A stretch of 64,000 bases of DNA, from positions 1-64,000 of the forward strand of contig JANQKY010000085.1 in the NCBI GenBank assembly GCA_028280885.1. Reading direction: 5' to 3'. A program made the translations under genes and the position numbers. Below, one piece after another: positions 33,512-41,653 of the stretch; position 1 is the stretch's first letter, and each line of letters starts with the position of its first letter. Under the pieces are notes generated by a model. It worked only from the letters and a program-made list of their open reading frames with translations, was not told the origin of the DNA and ran no database searches. The stretch is from Tepidamorphus sp. Its GTDB lineage: Bacteria; Pseudomonadota; Alphaproteobacteria; Rhizobiales; Tepidamorphaceae.

Positions 33512-33899
33512 TCCCTTCTCCTTGGTGTCTTTTGGTCGGTGACTTCTGGTCTTTCGGGCAACATCGCGGCCCCGGTCGAAATATCCCTGTCCTGCTCCCG
33601 CCCGGGATCCTAATAACCGCGCCGGCGAAACCTCGCCTAGTTGCGAACCACGCAATCAGGTGGTCGCGAACCCTACGAAGCGGGTCCGGGGCTTTCAACC
33701 AGGCAGCGACGTTGGACTTATGTCTAGCACCGTACTGGCCCTATTTGGCGGTGATAAGCTATGCGCACATCAAAAAAACGTGCGGTGCTGCCCTGCCGGC
33801 GACCGGTTCCTGTTGGCTCCGGTCCGGAAGGGTTTGCGCCCTGTTCCTTTGAGATCCGCCCGACCGTCCCGGGCCCCTTACGATATCGAGGAGACCGTC
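33512..33899. promoter_or_regulatory. 388-bp divergent promoter region of tauABC and tpa
   Basis: No gene; a frame open through it is the upstream extension of tpa without protein similarity. It contains the TauR-like box pair at 33712-33744. No clear box in the opposite orientation was seen nearer to tauA, so either one pair serves both directions or tauA has a degenerate site. Confidence 0.6.
33712..33744 (+). promoter_or_regulatory. TauR-like operator pair upstream of tpa
   Basis: Two direct repeats, TTGGACTTAT (33712-33721) and CTGGCCCTAT (33735-33744), start 23 bp apart. Consensus CTGGACYTAA is what I recall for Rhodobacter TauR. The same spacing occurs upstream of xsc (36878-36910), and a close copy precedes tauR. 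Confidence 0.65.
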
Positions 33900-35270
33900 A
33901 TGGCGACCAACGACCTGACCGAAATCATCGAAGCCGATCGCGCCCATGTCTGGCACCATCTGCTTCAGCACAAATCGCTGGAGACGACCGATCCGCGCAT
34001 CATCGTCGAGGGCCGCGGCATGCGGGTCTGGGACCAGACCGGCAAGGAGCATCTCGACGCCGTTTCCGGCGGGGTCTGGACGGTCAATGTCGGCTATGGC
34101 CGCGAGTCGATCGCCGATGCGATCCGCGACCAGCTCGTCAAGATGAACTATTTCGCCAATTCGGCCGGCTCCGTTCCCGGCGCCCGCTTCGCCGAGCGGC
34201 TGATGGAAAAGATGCCCGGCATGACCCGGGTCTACTATTCCAATTCCGGATCGGAGGCCAACGAGAAGGTCTTCAAGATGGTCCGCCAGATCGCCGAGCG
34301 CCACCACGGCGGCCGCAAGCACAAGATCCTTTATCGCGAGCGCGACTATCACGGCACGACGATCACCGCCCTGTCGGCCGCCGGCCAGCCGCAGCGCGCC
34401 GCCCAGTACGGCCCCTTCACGCCGGGCTTCGTCGAGGTGCCGCACTGCCTGGAATACCGCAGCCAGTTCGGCCAGGTCGACAATTATGGCGAGATGGCCG
34501 CCGACGCGGTCGAGGAGGTGATCCTGCGCGAGGGGCCGGACACGATCGGCGCCATTTGTCTTGAGCCGGTGACCGCCGGCGGCGGTGTCATCGTGCCGCC
34601 GGCCGGCTACTGGGAGAAGATCCAGGATATCTGCACGAAATACGACATCCTGATCCATATCGACGAGGTCGTCTGCGGCGTCGGCCGCACCGGCGAGTGG
34701 TTCGGCTATCAGCATTTCGGCGTCAAGCCCGACTTCGTCACCATGGCCAAGGGCGTCGCGTCCGGCTATGCGGCGATTTCCTGCACGGTCACCACGGAAG
34801 CCGTGTTCGACATGTTCAAGGACGACGCGTCGGATCCGCTCGGCTATTTCCGCGACATCTCGACCTTCGGCGGCTGCGCGTCCGGGCCGGTCGCCGCACT
34901 TGAGAACATGCGCATCATCGAGGACGAGGGCCTGCTCGCCAACACCACGGCAATGGGCGATCGCCTGATCGGCAACCTCAATGCGCTCGCCGAGAAGCAC
35001 GAAGTCATCGGCGATGTGCGTGGCAAGGGCCTGTTCGCCGGCGCCGAACTGGTCGTCGACCGCAAGACCCGCGAGCCGGCGGATGAGTTGAAGGTCCAGG
35101 CCGTCGTCGGCAACTGCATGGCGCAGGGCGTCATCATCGGCATGACAAACCGCTCGCTGCCCGGCCTCAACAACACGCTGTGCCTGGCGCCGGCGCTGAT
35201 CGCCGCGCCCGACGATGTCGACACCATCACCGGGGCGATCGACAACGCCCTGACGAGCGTCTTCGGTTAA
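33900..35270 (+). CDS. tpa: Taurine-pyruvate aminotransferase
   Basis: 456 residues. Class III PLP aminotransferase that moves the taurine amino group to pyruvate, giving sulfoacetaldehyde and alanine. GGVWTVNVGYGRESIADAIR, VYYSNSGSEANEKVFKMVRQ (cofactor phosphate region), RDYHGTT, DILIHIDEVVCGVGRTGEWF (the Asp that holds the PLP ring) and TMAKGVASGYAA, with the Schiff-base lysine. Context (tauABC, tauR, xsc) fixes the function. ATG 33900 follows CGAGGAGACCGTC; the open frame upstream of it is not protein-like. Confidence 0.95.
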   Translation: MATNDLTEIIEADRAHVWHHLLQHKSLETTDPRIIVEGRGMRVWDQTGKEHLDAVSGGVWTVNVGYGRESIADAIRDQLVKMNYFANSAGSVPGARFAERLMEKMPGMTRVYYSNSGSEANEKVFKMVRQIAERHHGGRKHKILYRERDYHGTTITALSAAGQPQRAAQYGPFTPGFVEVPHCLEYRSQFGQVDNYGEMAADAVEEVILREGPDTIGAICLEPVTAGGGVIVPPAGYWEKIQDICTKYDILIHIDEVVCGVGRTGEWFGYQHFGVKPDFVTMAKGVASGYAAISCTVTTEAVFDMFKDDASDPLGYFRDISTFGGCASGPVAALENMRIIEDEGLLANTTAMGDRLIGNLNALAEKHEVIGDVRGKGLFAGAELVVDRKTREPADELKVQAVVGNCMAQGVIIGMTNRSLPGLNNTLCLAPALIAAPDDVDTITGAIDNALTSVFG

Positions 35271-35306
35271 GGGGCGTCTTCGGCCGATCGCCGTTTTTCG
35301 GGCCGG

Positions 35307-35386
35307 CTGGACTTAAAACGGTTGCGCCATCGTGTGGCGCGCCACATGTTGGTTAAGTCCAGTCGGTTCAGGAGCTTTAAGTCCAA
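35307..35386. promoter_or_regulatory. TauR-like boxes upstream of tauR
   Basis: CTGGACTTAA (35307-35316) and its exact reverse complement TTAAGTCCAG (35353-35362) form a 10-bp inverted repeat. A third copy in reverse orientation, TTAAGTCCAA (35377-35386), starts 24 bp after the second and ends two bases before the tauR start codon. Binding here could allow autoregulation. Confidence 0.75.
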
Positions 35387-35388
35387 AG

Positions 35389-36846
35389 ATGGCGGTCGTC
35401 CCCGAGCAGTTCCAGCTCGATCCCGAATTCGAGGGCACGCTCCAGCAGCAGATCCAGCAACTGGTCTGCCAGGGCATCCTGGCCGGCCGCTTCCTGCCCG
35501 GCGAGCGGATGCCGTCGAGCCGCAAGCTCGCCGCCTGGCTCGGCATCAGCCGCATCACCGTGACGCTCGCCTATGCCGAACTCGTTTCCAACGATTATCT
35601 GATCTCGCGCGGCCGGTCGGGCTATTTCGTCTCCGACAACGCGCCGCTGCCGCCGCGCTTCAAGCTGCCGGATCTCGGCGCTGCGAACCGGTTCGACTGG
35701 GAGGCGGCGCTGGGCGCGCGCCAGCCCCGCCATACGCAGCTTGTCCGGCCCGTCGACTGGCGCGAATACGAATTCCCCTTCATCTACGGCCAGCCGGATT
35801 CGCGCCTGTTCGACCACTACAACTGGCGCCGCTGTGCGCTGGAGGCGCTGGGACGCAAGAATTTCGAGACCATGACCTCGGATTTCTACGAAAACGACGA
35901 TCCCAAGCTGATCGAATATATCGTCCGCAACATCCTGCCGCGCCGGGGCATCTCGGCGACGCCCGACGAGATCCTGCTGACGCTGGGGGCGCAGAACGCG
36001 CTCTGGCTGACCGCCGAGGCGCTGTTGTCGAATGGCCGGACCGCGGCGATCGAAAATCCCGGCTATCCGGGCCTGCGCGACATTCTCGACTATCGGCGCT
36101 GTGTGGTCCGCGAGGTCGCTGTCGACCGCTACGGCCTGCCGCCCCACGACCTGCCCGACGGTGTCGACGTCGTCTTCACCACCCCGAGCCACCAGTGCCC
36201 GACCAACGCGACGATGCCGATGGATCGCCGCCGCGAGCTGCTCCGCCGCTCCGTCGAGGATCAGTTCATCATCGTCGAGGACGACTACGAATTCGAGATG
36301 TCCTTCATGAAGGCGCCGACGCCGGCGCTGAAGTCGCTCGATTCGGCCGGTTCCGTCGTCTATGTCGGCTCCTTCTCCAAATCGCTGTTTCCCGGCCTCC
36401 GGCTCGGCTACCTGGTCGGCGCGCCGCGTTTCATCGAGGAGGCGCGGGCGCTGCGCACGCTTGTGCTGCGCCATCCGCCAGGCCACATCCAGCGTACCAC
36501 CGCCTATTTCCTGTCGCTCGGCCACCACGCCACCATGGTCAACCGCATGGGCCAGGCCTATCGCCGCCGCCGCACCGCCATGGAACGGGCGATCGGGGAG
36601 CACCGGCTGCAGGTCGCGGCGACCGGTGGCGACGGCGGCTCGAGCTTCTGGATGGAGGCGCCGGGCGGCGTCGACACCGTCGAACTGGCCCTGGACCTGC
36701 GCCGGCAGCGGGTGCTGATCGAGCCGGGCAGGGCGTTCTTCGGCAAGGCGAACGACACCAACCGCTTCTACCGGCTGGCCTATTCCTCGATTCCGTCGGC
36801 CCGCATCGATGAGGGCATACGCCGGATCGCGGCGGCGCTCGGCTGA
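35389..36846 (+). CDS. tauR: MocR/GntR-type regulator of taurine metabolism
   Basis: 485 residues. An N-terminal GntR winged helix (about 15-80: GERMPSSRKLAAWLGISRIT, LAYAELVSNDYLISRGRSGY) is joined to a class I aminotransferase-like domain (about 120-485) with the PLP lysine in VGSFSKSLFPGLRLGYLVG and IIVEDDYEFEM before it. This is the MocR/TauR architecture; TauR activates tpa and the uptake genes in Rhodobacter when taurine is present. ATG 35389 is chosen because the upstream extension is not protein-like and runs through the TauR boxes. It sits between tpa and xsc, all in one direction. Confidence 0.9.
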   Translation: MAVVPEQFQLDPEFEGTLQQQIQQLVCQGILAGRFLPGERMPSSRKLAAWLGISRITVTLAYAELVSNDYLISRGRSGYFVSDNAPLPPRFKLPDLGAANRFDWEAALGARQPRHTQLVRPVDWREYEFPFIYGQPDSRLFDHYNWRRCALEALGRKNFETMTSDFYENDDPKLIEYIVRNILPRRGISATPDEILLTLGAQNALWLTAEALLSNGRTAAIENPGYPGLRDILDYRRCVVREVAVDRYGLPPHDLPDGVDVVFTTPSHQCPTNATMPMDRRRELLRRSVEDQFIIVEDDYEFEMSFMKAPTPALKSLDSAGSVVYVGSFSKSLFPGLRLGYLVGAPRFIEEARALRTLVLRHPPGHIQRTTAYFLSLGHHATMVNRMGQAYRRRRTAMERAIGEHRLQVAATGGDGGSSFWMEAPGGVDTVELALDLRRQRVLIEPGRAFFGKANDTNRFYRLAYSSIPSARIDEGIRRIAAALG

Positions 36847-36877
36847 CGAGCGCTTGAAAAGTAGGGGGCTGGCTGAT

Positions 36878-36910
36878 CTGGCGCTAACGCAGCAGGCAAT
36901 CTGGCCCTAA
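36878..36910 (+). promoter_or_regulatory. TauR-like operator pair upstream of xsc
   Basis: Two direct repeats, CTGGCGCTAA (36878-36887) and CTGGCCCTAA (36901-36910), start 23 bp apart. The preceding AT makes each a 12-bp match (ATCTGGC-CTAA). The spacing is the same as in the tpa promoter. Confidence 0.7.
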
Positions 36911-36999
36911 GCGCCACCCCCGATAGGCGGTTAGGTCATCGCGACACTTAAACTTTTGGCGGGCGAGCGGATGACGCCCCTTCCAGGGAGACGTTCAAG

Positions 37000-38778
37000 A
37001 TGAAAATGACCACCGAGGAAGCCTTCGTAAAGGTTCTCCAGATGCACGGCATCGAGCATGCCTTCGGGATCATCGGATCGGCCTTCATGCCGATCTCCGA
37101 CCTGTTTCCCGTTGCAGGCATCACCTTCTGGGACTGCGCCCATGAGGGCTCCGGCGGCATGATGGCCGACGGCTATACGCGCGCGTCCGGCAAGATGTCG
37201 ATGATGATCGCCCAGAACGGTCCGGGCATCACCAATTTCGTCACCGCCGTGAAGACCGCCTACTGGAACCACACGCCGCTCCTGCTGGTCACCCCGCAGG
37301 CGGCCAACAAGACGCTCGGCCAGGGCGGCTTCCAGGAAGTCGAGCAGATGGCCCTGTTCAAGGACATGGTCGCCTATCAGGAGGAGGTGCGCGATCCCTC
37401 CCGCGTCGCCGAGGTGCTGAACCGCGTGATTTTGCAGGCCAAGCGCGCCAGCGCGCCGGCGCAGATCAACATGCCGCGCGACTACTGGACCCAGGTCATC
37501 GACATCGCGCTTCCCGCGGTCGTCGAGTTCGAGCGGCCGGGCGGCGGCGGCGATGCGGTCGCCAGGGCGGCGGCCCTGCTCAGCCAGGCGAAGTTCCCGG
37601 TCATCCTGAATGGCGCCGGCGTCGTGCTGGGCGGCGCGATCCCCGCCTCGATGGCGCTGGCCGAGCGGCTCGACGCGCCGGTCTGCTGCGGCTATCAGCA
37701 CAATGACGCCTTCCCGGGCTCGCACCCGCTGTTTGCCGGCCCGCTCGGCTATAACGGCTCGAAGGCCGGCATGGAACTGATCTCGAAGGCCGATGTCGTG
37801 CTGGCGCTGGGAACGCGGCTCAATCCGTTCTCGACACTGCCGGGCTATGGCATCGACTACTGGCCGAAACAGGCCAGGATCATCCAGGTCGACATCAATC
37901 CCGACCGCATCGGCCTGACCAAGCCGGTGTCGGTCGGCATCGTCGGCGATGCCAAGAAGGTCGCCACCTCCCTGCTGGAGCGCCTGTCGGCCGATGCCGG
38001 CGATACCGACCGCGCCGACCGCAAGCACACGATCGCCCAGACGAAGTCGCGCTGGGCCCAGCAGCTTGCCTCCATGGACCACGAGGACGACGATCCCGGC
38101 ACCACCTGGAACGAGCGCGCCCGCGCCGCCAAGCCCGACTGGATGAGCCCGCGCATGGCCTGGCGGGCGATCGAATCCGCCCTGCCGAAGGCGGCGATCA
38201 TCTCCTCCGACATCGGCAACAACTGCGCCATCGGCAACGCCTATCCAAGCTTCGAGGAAGGCCGCAAATATCTGGCGCCCGGCCTGTTCGGCCCCTGCGG
38301 CTACGGCCTGCCGTCGATCGTCGGCGCCAAGATCGGCTGTCCGGACACGCCCGTGGTCGGCTTTGCCGGCGACGGCGCCTTCGGCATCGCGGTCACCGAA
38401 CTCACCGCGATCGGCCGCGACGAGTGGCCGGCGATCACCATGGTCGTCTTCCGCAACTATCAGTGGGGCGCGGAAAAGCGCAACTCGACGCTTTGGTATG
38501 ACGACAATTTCGTCGGCACCGAACTGGACGAGGGCGTCTCCTATGCCGAGATCGCCTCGGCCTGCGGCCTACAGGGCGTCCAGGCACGCACCATGGACCA
38601 GCTCACCGCCGCGCTCGACAAGGCGATCACCGACCAGATGGAGCACGGCAAGACGACGCTGATCGAGGCGATGATCAACCAGGAGTTGGGCGAGCCGTTC
38701 CGCCGCGACGCGATGAAGAAGCCGGTCGTCGTCGCCGGCATCGACCCGACCGACATGAAGCAGCAGCAGGTCGCCTGA
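37000..38778 (+). CDS. xsc: Sulfoacetaldehyde acetyltransferase
   Basis: 592 residues. ThDP-dependent enzyme that converts sulfoacetaldehyde and phosphate to acetyl phosphate and sulfite, releasing the sulfonate sulfur. N-terminal ThDP-binding domain with HGIEHAFGIIGSAFMPISDL and HEGSGGMMADGYTRASGKM; the C-terminal domain has the GDG...N ThDP/metal motif: VVGFAGDGAFGIAVTELTAI through VVFRNYQWGAEK. Length is as in other Xsc proteins. ATG 37000 follows GGGAGACG. Its partner genes tpa and tauABC lie upstream, ackA 19 bp downstream. Confidence 0.95.
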   Translation: MKMTTEEAFVKVLQMHGIEHAFGIIGSAFMPISDLFPVAGITFWDCAHEGSGGMMADGYTRASGKMSMMIAQNGPGITNFVTAVKTAYWNHTPLLLVTPQAANKTLGQGGFQEVEQMALFKDMVAYQEEVRDPSRVAEVLNRVILQAKRASAPAQINMPRDYWTQVIDIALPAVVEFERPGGGGDAVARAAALLSQAKFPVILNGAGVVLGGAIPASMALAERLDAPVCCGYQHNDAFPGSHPLFAGPLGYNGSKAGMELISKADVVLALGTRLNPFSTLPGYGIDYWPKQARIIQVDINPDRIGLTKPVSVGIVGDAKKVATSLLERLSADAGDTDRADRKHTIAQTKSRWAQQLASMDHEDDDPGTTWNERARAAKPDWMSPRMAWRAIESALPKAAIISSDIGNNCAIGNAYPSFEEGRKYLAPGLFGPCGYGLPSIVGAKIGCPDTPVVGFAGDGAFGIAVTELTAIGRDEWPAITMVVFRNYQWGAEKRNSTLWYDDNFVGTELDEGVSYAEIASACGLQGVQARTMDQLTAALDKAITDQMEHGKTTLIEAMINQELGEPFRRDAMKKPVVVAGIDPTDMKQQQVA

Positions 38779-38797
38779 CCCGGCGGAGGCAGGCCCG

Positions 38798-39928
38798 ATG
38801 GCCGGCGTCCTGGTCCTCAATTCCGGTTCCTCGTCGATCAAGTTCGCCCTGTTCGACGAGGATTTGCGGGAAACACTGAACGGACGCGCCGTCGAGATCG
38901 GCGGCGTGTCCCGTCTCGAACTTGCCGGGCGGGGGCGGGATATCGCCCTTGCCGACCATCTCGCGGCGCTTGATGCGATCTTCGCGTCGGTTTCCGACCA
39001 TGGCATCGCGCTAACCTCCCTGCGCGCGGTCGCCCACCGGGTCGTCCATGGCGGGGCAAGCCTGACGGCGCCCTGCCGCGTCACGCCGCAGGTGATTTCA
39101 GCGATCCGCGACTGCGTGCCGCTTGCGCCCCTGCACAATCCGCACAATCTCGCCGGCATCGAAGCCGTCCGGGCGCTGGCGCCGGAACTCGCCCAGGTCG
39201 CCTGTTTCGATACCGCCTTTCACAGCACCAACCCGGACGTCGCCCGCCGCTACGCGCTGCCCGCCGGGCTCGATGCGCGCGGGCTCAGGCGTTACGGCTT
39301 CCACGGCATCTCCTATGCAAGCCTCGTCCATGCGATCGGCGAGCGGCCGGACCTTGCCGCCCCCGAGCGGCTGCTGGCGCTGCACCTGGGCAACGGCGCG
39401 AGCCTCTGCGCGATCAAGGCCGGGCAATCCGTTGCCACCACCATGGGCTATTCGCCGCTCGAAGGCCTGACCATGGGCACGCGCTGCGGCTCGATCGACG
39501 CCAACCTGGTGCTGCGGCTCGCGGCTGAGGAGGGCATCGATCGTGCCTCCGAGATCCTCAACAAGCAGAGCGGCCTTGTCGGTCTCGCCGGCCAGTCCGA
39601 CATGCGCAGTCTCCAGGAATCCGATACCGCCGAGGCCCGCTTCGCGATCGCGCATTTCTGCTACTGGGCGGTCCGCCACGCCGGCTCGATGATCGCCGCG
39701 ATGGGCGGCCTCGACGCCATCGCCTTTACCGGCGGGATCGGCGAGAACGATGCGGACGTGCGGGCACGGATCGTGTCCGGCCTTGCCTATATGGGTGGGT
39801 CGCTTGATGCCGAGGCGAACGGCGCGAACCGCCCCCGGATCGAGGCTGCGGATTCGCATATTCCGGTGCTGATCGTTCCGGCTGAGGAGGAGCGGCGGAT
39901 CGCCCGCGACGCCTTCGAGGTGCTTTAG
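38798..39928 (+). CDS. ackA: Acetate kinase
   Basis: 376 residues. VLVLNSGSSSIKFALFDE at the start, RYGFHGISYASLVHAI (the His that binds acetyl phosphate), and AFTGGIGENDADVRARI near the end are all acetate-kinase signatures. It converts acetyl phosphate and ADP to acetate and ATP. Here it follows xsc by 19 bp, so acetyl phosphate from taurine can be used for ATP. Taurine clusters more often carry phosphotransacetylase at this place. Its end overlaps the convergent GntR gene by four bases. Shorter than E. coli AckA (400) but within family range. Confidence 0.92.
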   Translation: MAGVLVLNSGSSSIKFALFDEDLRETLNGRAVEIGGVSRLELAGRGRDIALADHLAALDAIFASVSDHGIALTSLRAVAHRVVHGGASLTAPCRVTPQVISAIRDCVPLAPLHNPHNLAGIEAVRALAPELAQVACFDTAFHSTNPDVARRYALPAGLDARGLRRYGFHGISYASLVHAIGERPDLAAPERLLALHLGNGASLCAIKAGQSVATTMGYSPLEGLTMGTRCGSIDANLVLRLAAEEGIDRASEILNKQSGLVGLAGQSDMRSLQESDTAEARFAIAHFCYWAVRHAGSMIAAMGGLDAIAFTGGIGENDADVRARIVSGLAYMGGSLDAEANGANRPRIEAADSHIPVLIVPAEEERRIARDAFEVL

Positions 39929-40587
39929 GGCGCCTGCCGCGCGCTCGAGATCGAGTGAGCGGCGGCCAGCACATGGCTCGACATCACCGACGAGGCCCAG
40001 TCCGGCGCGCGCGCGCGGACCGCGTCGACCAGTTCGCGGTGATGGCCGACGCTGCGCATCAGGTCGGCTTCCGTATAGGTCTGGTAGGTGCGCGCCACCA
40101 CGCCGATATCGACGGCGACGGCGAGCACGGCCATCAGCCGCGGCGATTTCGCCGCTTCCGCCAGGATCCGGTGGAACGCCGTGTTGGCCGCCGACAGCTT
40201 CTGATAGTCGCTGTCGCTGCGCGGCGGGGTGACGGCCTCCATCTCGGTGGTCAGCCGGTCGAGTTCGGCGATCTGCTCCTCGGTCGCCAGCTTTGCCGCT
40301 CGTTCGGCCGCGTAGCATTCAAGCCGCCGGCGGACCTCGAACAACTGAACGAGTTCCTCCTCGGGAAACTCCGCGACCCGGGTCGAATAGCCGTCGCCGC
40401 GTTCCACGAAGCCCTCGTGCACGAGCCGGGTGATCGCCGCGCGGATCGGCGTACGGCTCAGGCCCATCTCGCGGGCGAGCGCCTGCTCGGTGAGCCGCGT
40501 GCCGCTTGCCAGCAGCCCTGAGACGATCTGCCGGCGGATCGTGTCATAGGCCTGGACCTCGGCGGGCGGCTTCGACGGCGATTGCAT
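39925..40587 (-). CDS. GntR/FCD-family transcriptional regulator
   Basis: 220 residues. N-terminal winged helix (AYDTIRRQIVSGLLASGTRL, LAREMGLSRTPIRAAITRLV) and C-terminal FCD ligand domain with the metal histidines suggested by FHRILAEAAKS and HHRELVDAVRA. Translation couples to the upstream lyase gene through a one-base TGATG overlap, so both belong to one leftward transcript. It probably regulates the lyase and the divergent CoA-transferase; candidate palindromic half-sites lie at 41463-41552. Confidence 0.9.
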   Translation of the reverse strand: MQSPSKPPAEVQAYDTIRRQIVSGLLASGTRLTEQALAREMGLSRTPIRAAITRLVHEGFVERGDGYSTRVAEFPEEELVQLFEVRRRLECYAAERAAKLATEEQIAELDRLTTEMEAVTPPRSDSDYQKLSAANTAFHRILAEAAKSPRLMAVLAVAVDIGVVARTYQTYTEADLMRSVGHHRELVDAVRARAPDWASSVMSSHVLAAAHSISSARQAP

Positions 40588-41519
40588 CAGGCAGCCCTCG
40601 GGCTGGAGCCCGGCTCGCCCTGCGGTTTGGGAAAGCCGCCGGCCTTCATCACCATGCCGGGAACCGTTTTTTCGAGCTTGCCTTCAAGCCACAGCGCCGC
40701 GTCCATCGCCGCCTCCAGCGAGACGCCGGTCTTAACGCCCGACCGCTCCAGCATGTAGACGAGGTCCTCGGTCGGGATGTTGCCCGTGGCGCGCGGCGCG
40801 AAGGGGCAGCCGCCGACGCCGCCGAGGCTTGCGTCGAGACAGCGGACGCCGGCCTCGATGCCGGCCCAGGCATTGGCGATGCCGGTATTGCGCGTATTGT
40901 GCAGGTGCAGCCGCAGCGGCACGTCGGGAAAGGCCGACCGGACGGCCGAAATCCGCGCCTTGATGTCGGCCGGCGTCGCAACCCCGATCGTGTCTGCGAG
41001 CGCCAGTTCGGCCGGCGCGTGCACCATGCAGGCCTCGATCACCGCCATCAGCCGGGCAAGCGGCACCTCGCCCTCGAACGGGCAGCCGAAGGCGGCGCCG
41101 ACCGTCAGGCTGACCGTCACGTCGGCCGGGGCGCTTTGGCGGATCTCGGCGAAGGCGGCGATGCTGTCGTCCGTCGGGACGCCCTGGTTGCGGATGTTGA
41201 AGGTCTCCGAGGCGACAAGGGCATAGTTCGCTTCTCTAAGGCCGCAGGCGACCGCGCGGTCGAAGCCGCGCCGGTTGAGCGTCAGCCCGATATAGCGGCC
41301 ACCTCTGTCGGTTGGCAGGCCGGCGGCGACGGCCTCGGCATCGGCCATCTGCGGCACCCGCTTCGGGTTGACGAAGCTCGTCACCTCCATCCGCCGCAAG
41401 CCGGCATCGAGCGCCCGGCCGATCAGCTCGAGCTTGTCGTCGGTGCTCAGCAGTGTCGGTTCATTTTGTATACCGTCTCGAGGCGAAACCTCGACAATCT
41501 CGACAAAATCACCGCTCAT
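40587..41519 (-). CDS. Hydroxymethylglutaryl-CoA lyase-family enzyme
   Basis: 310 residues. DRE-TIM metallolyase: IVEVSPRDGIQNE (catalytic D/R/E start), TSFVNPKRVPQMAD, LRLHLHNTRNTG (metal-binding H-x-H), and GGVGGCPFAPRATGNIPTED with the catalytic cysteine in the mobile G-loop. Cleaves HMG-CoA or a related 3-hydroxy-3-methyl acyl-CoA to acetyl-CoA and a keto acid. The pairing with a CaiB/BaiF CoA-transferase favours a dedicated acid pathway in which the transferase activates the acid and the lyase splits it. ATG 41519 is preceded by AAAGGGGC; a TTG at 41558 would add 13 residues. Confidence 0.88.
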   Translation of the reverse strand: MSGDFVEIVEVSPRDGIQNEPTLLSTDDKLELIGRALDAGLRRMEVTSFVNPKRVPQMADAEAVAAGLPTDRGGRYIGLTLNRRGFDRAVACGLREANYALVASETFNIRNQGVPTDDSIAAFAEIRQSAPADVTVSLTVGAAFGCPFEGEVPLARLMAVIEACMVHAPAELALADTIGVATPADIKARISAVRSAFPDVPLRLHLHNTRNTGIANAWAGIEAGVRCLDASLGGVGGCPFAPRATGNIPTEDLVYMLERSGVKTGVSLEAAMDAALWLEGKLEKTVPGMVMKAGGFPKPQGEPGSSPRAA

Positions 41520-41552
41520 TCGAGAAAGCCCCTTTATTTTTGGATACAAAAT
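41463..41552. promoter_or_regulatory. Candidate GntR operator half-sites
   Basis: ATTTTGTAT (41463-41471) and its exact reverse complement ATACAAAAT (41544-41552) flank the lyase start region. GTATAC-like AT-rich palindromes are common for FCD-type GntR proteins. Wide spacing (72 bp) and the position of the first within the lyase gene keep this tentative. Confidence 0.35.
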
Positions 41553-41653
41553 TGACAAGATAAGTCATCGCACGAAACGGGCGTCGTCGTCAAAACCTAT
41601 CGGTGGCGTCGCTCGAGAATCCGAACCGCCGGGTGGCCGGCAAGGGGAGCCGA

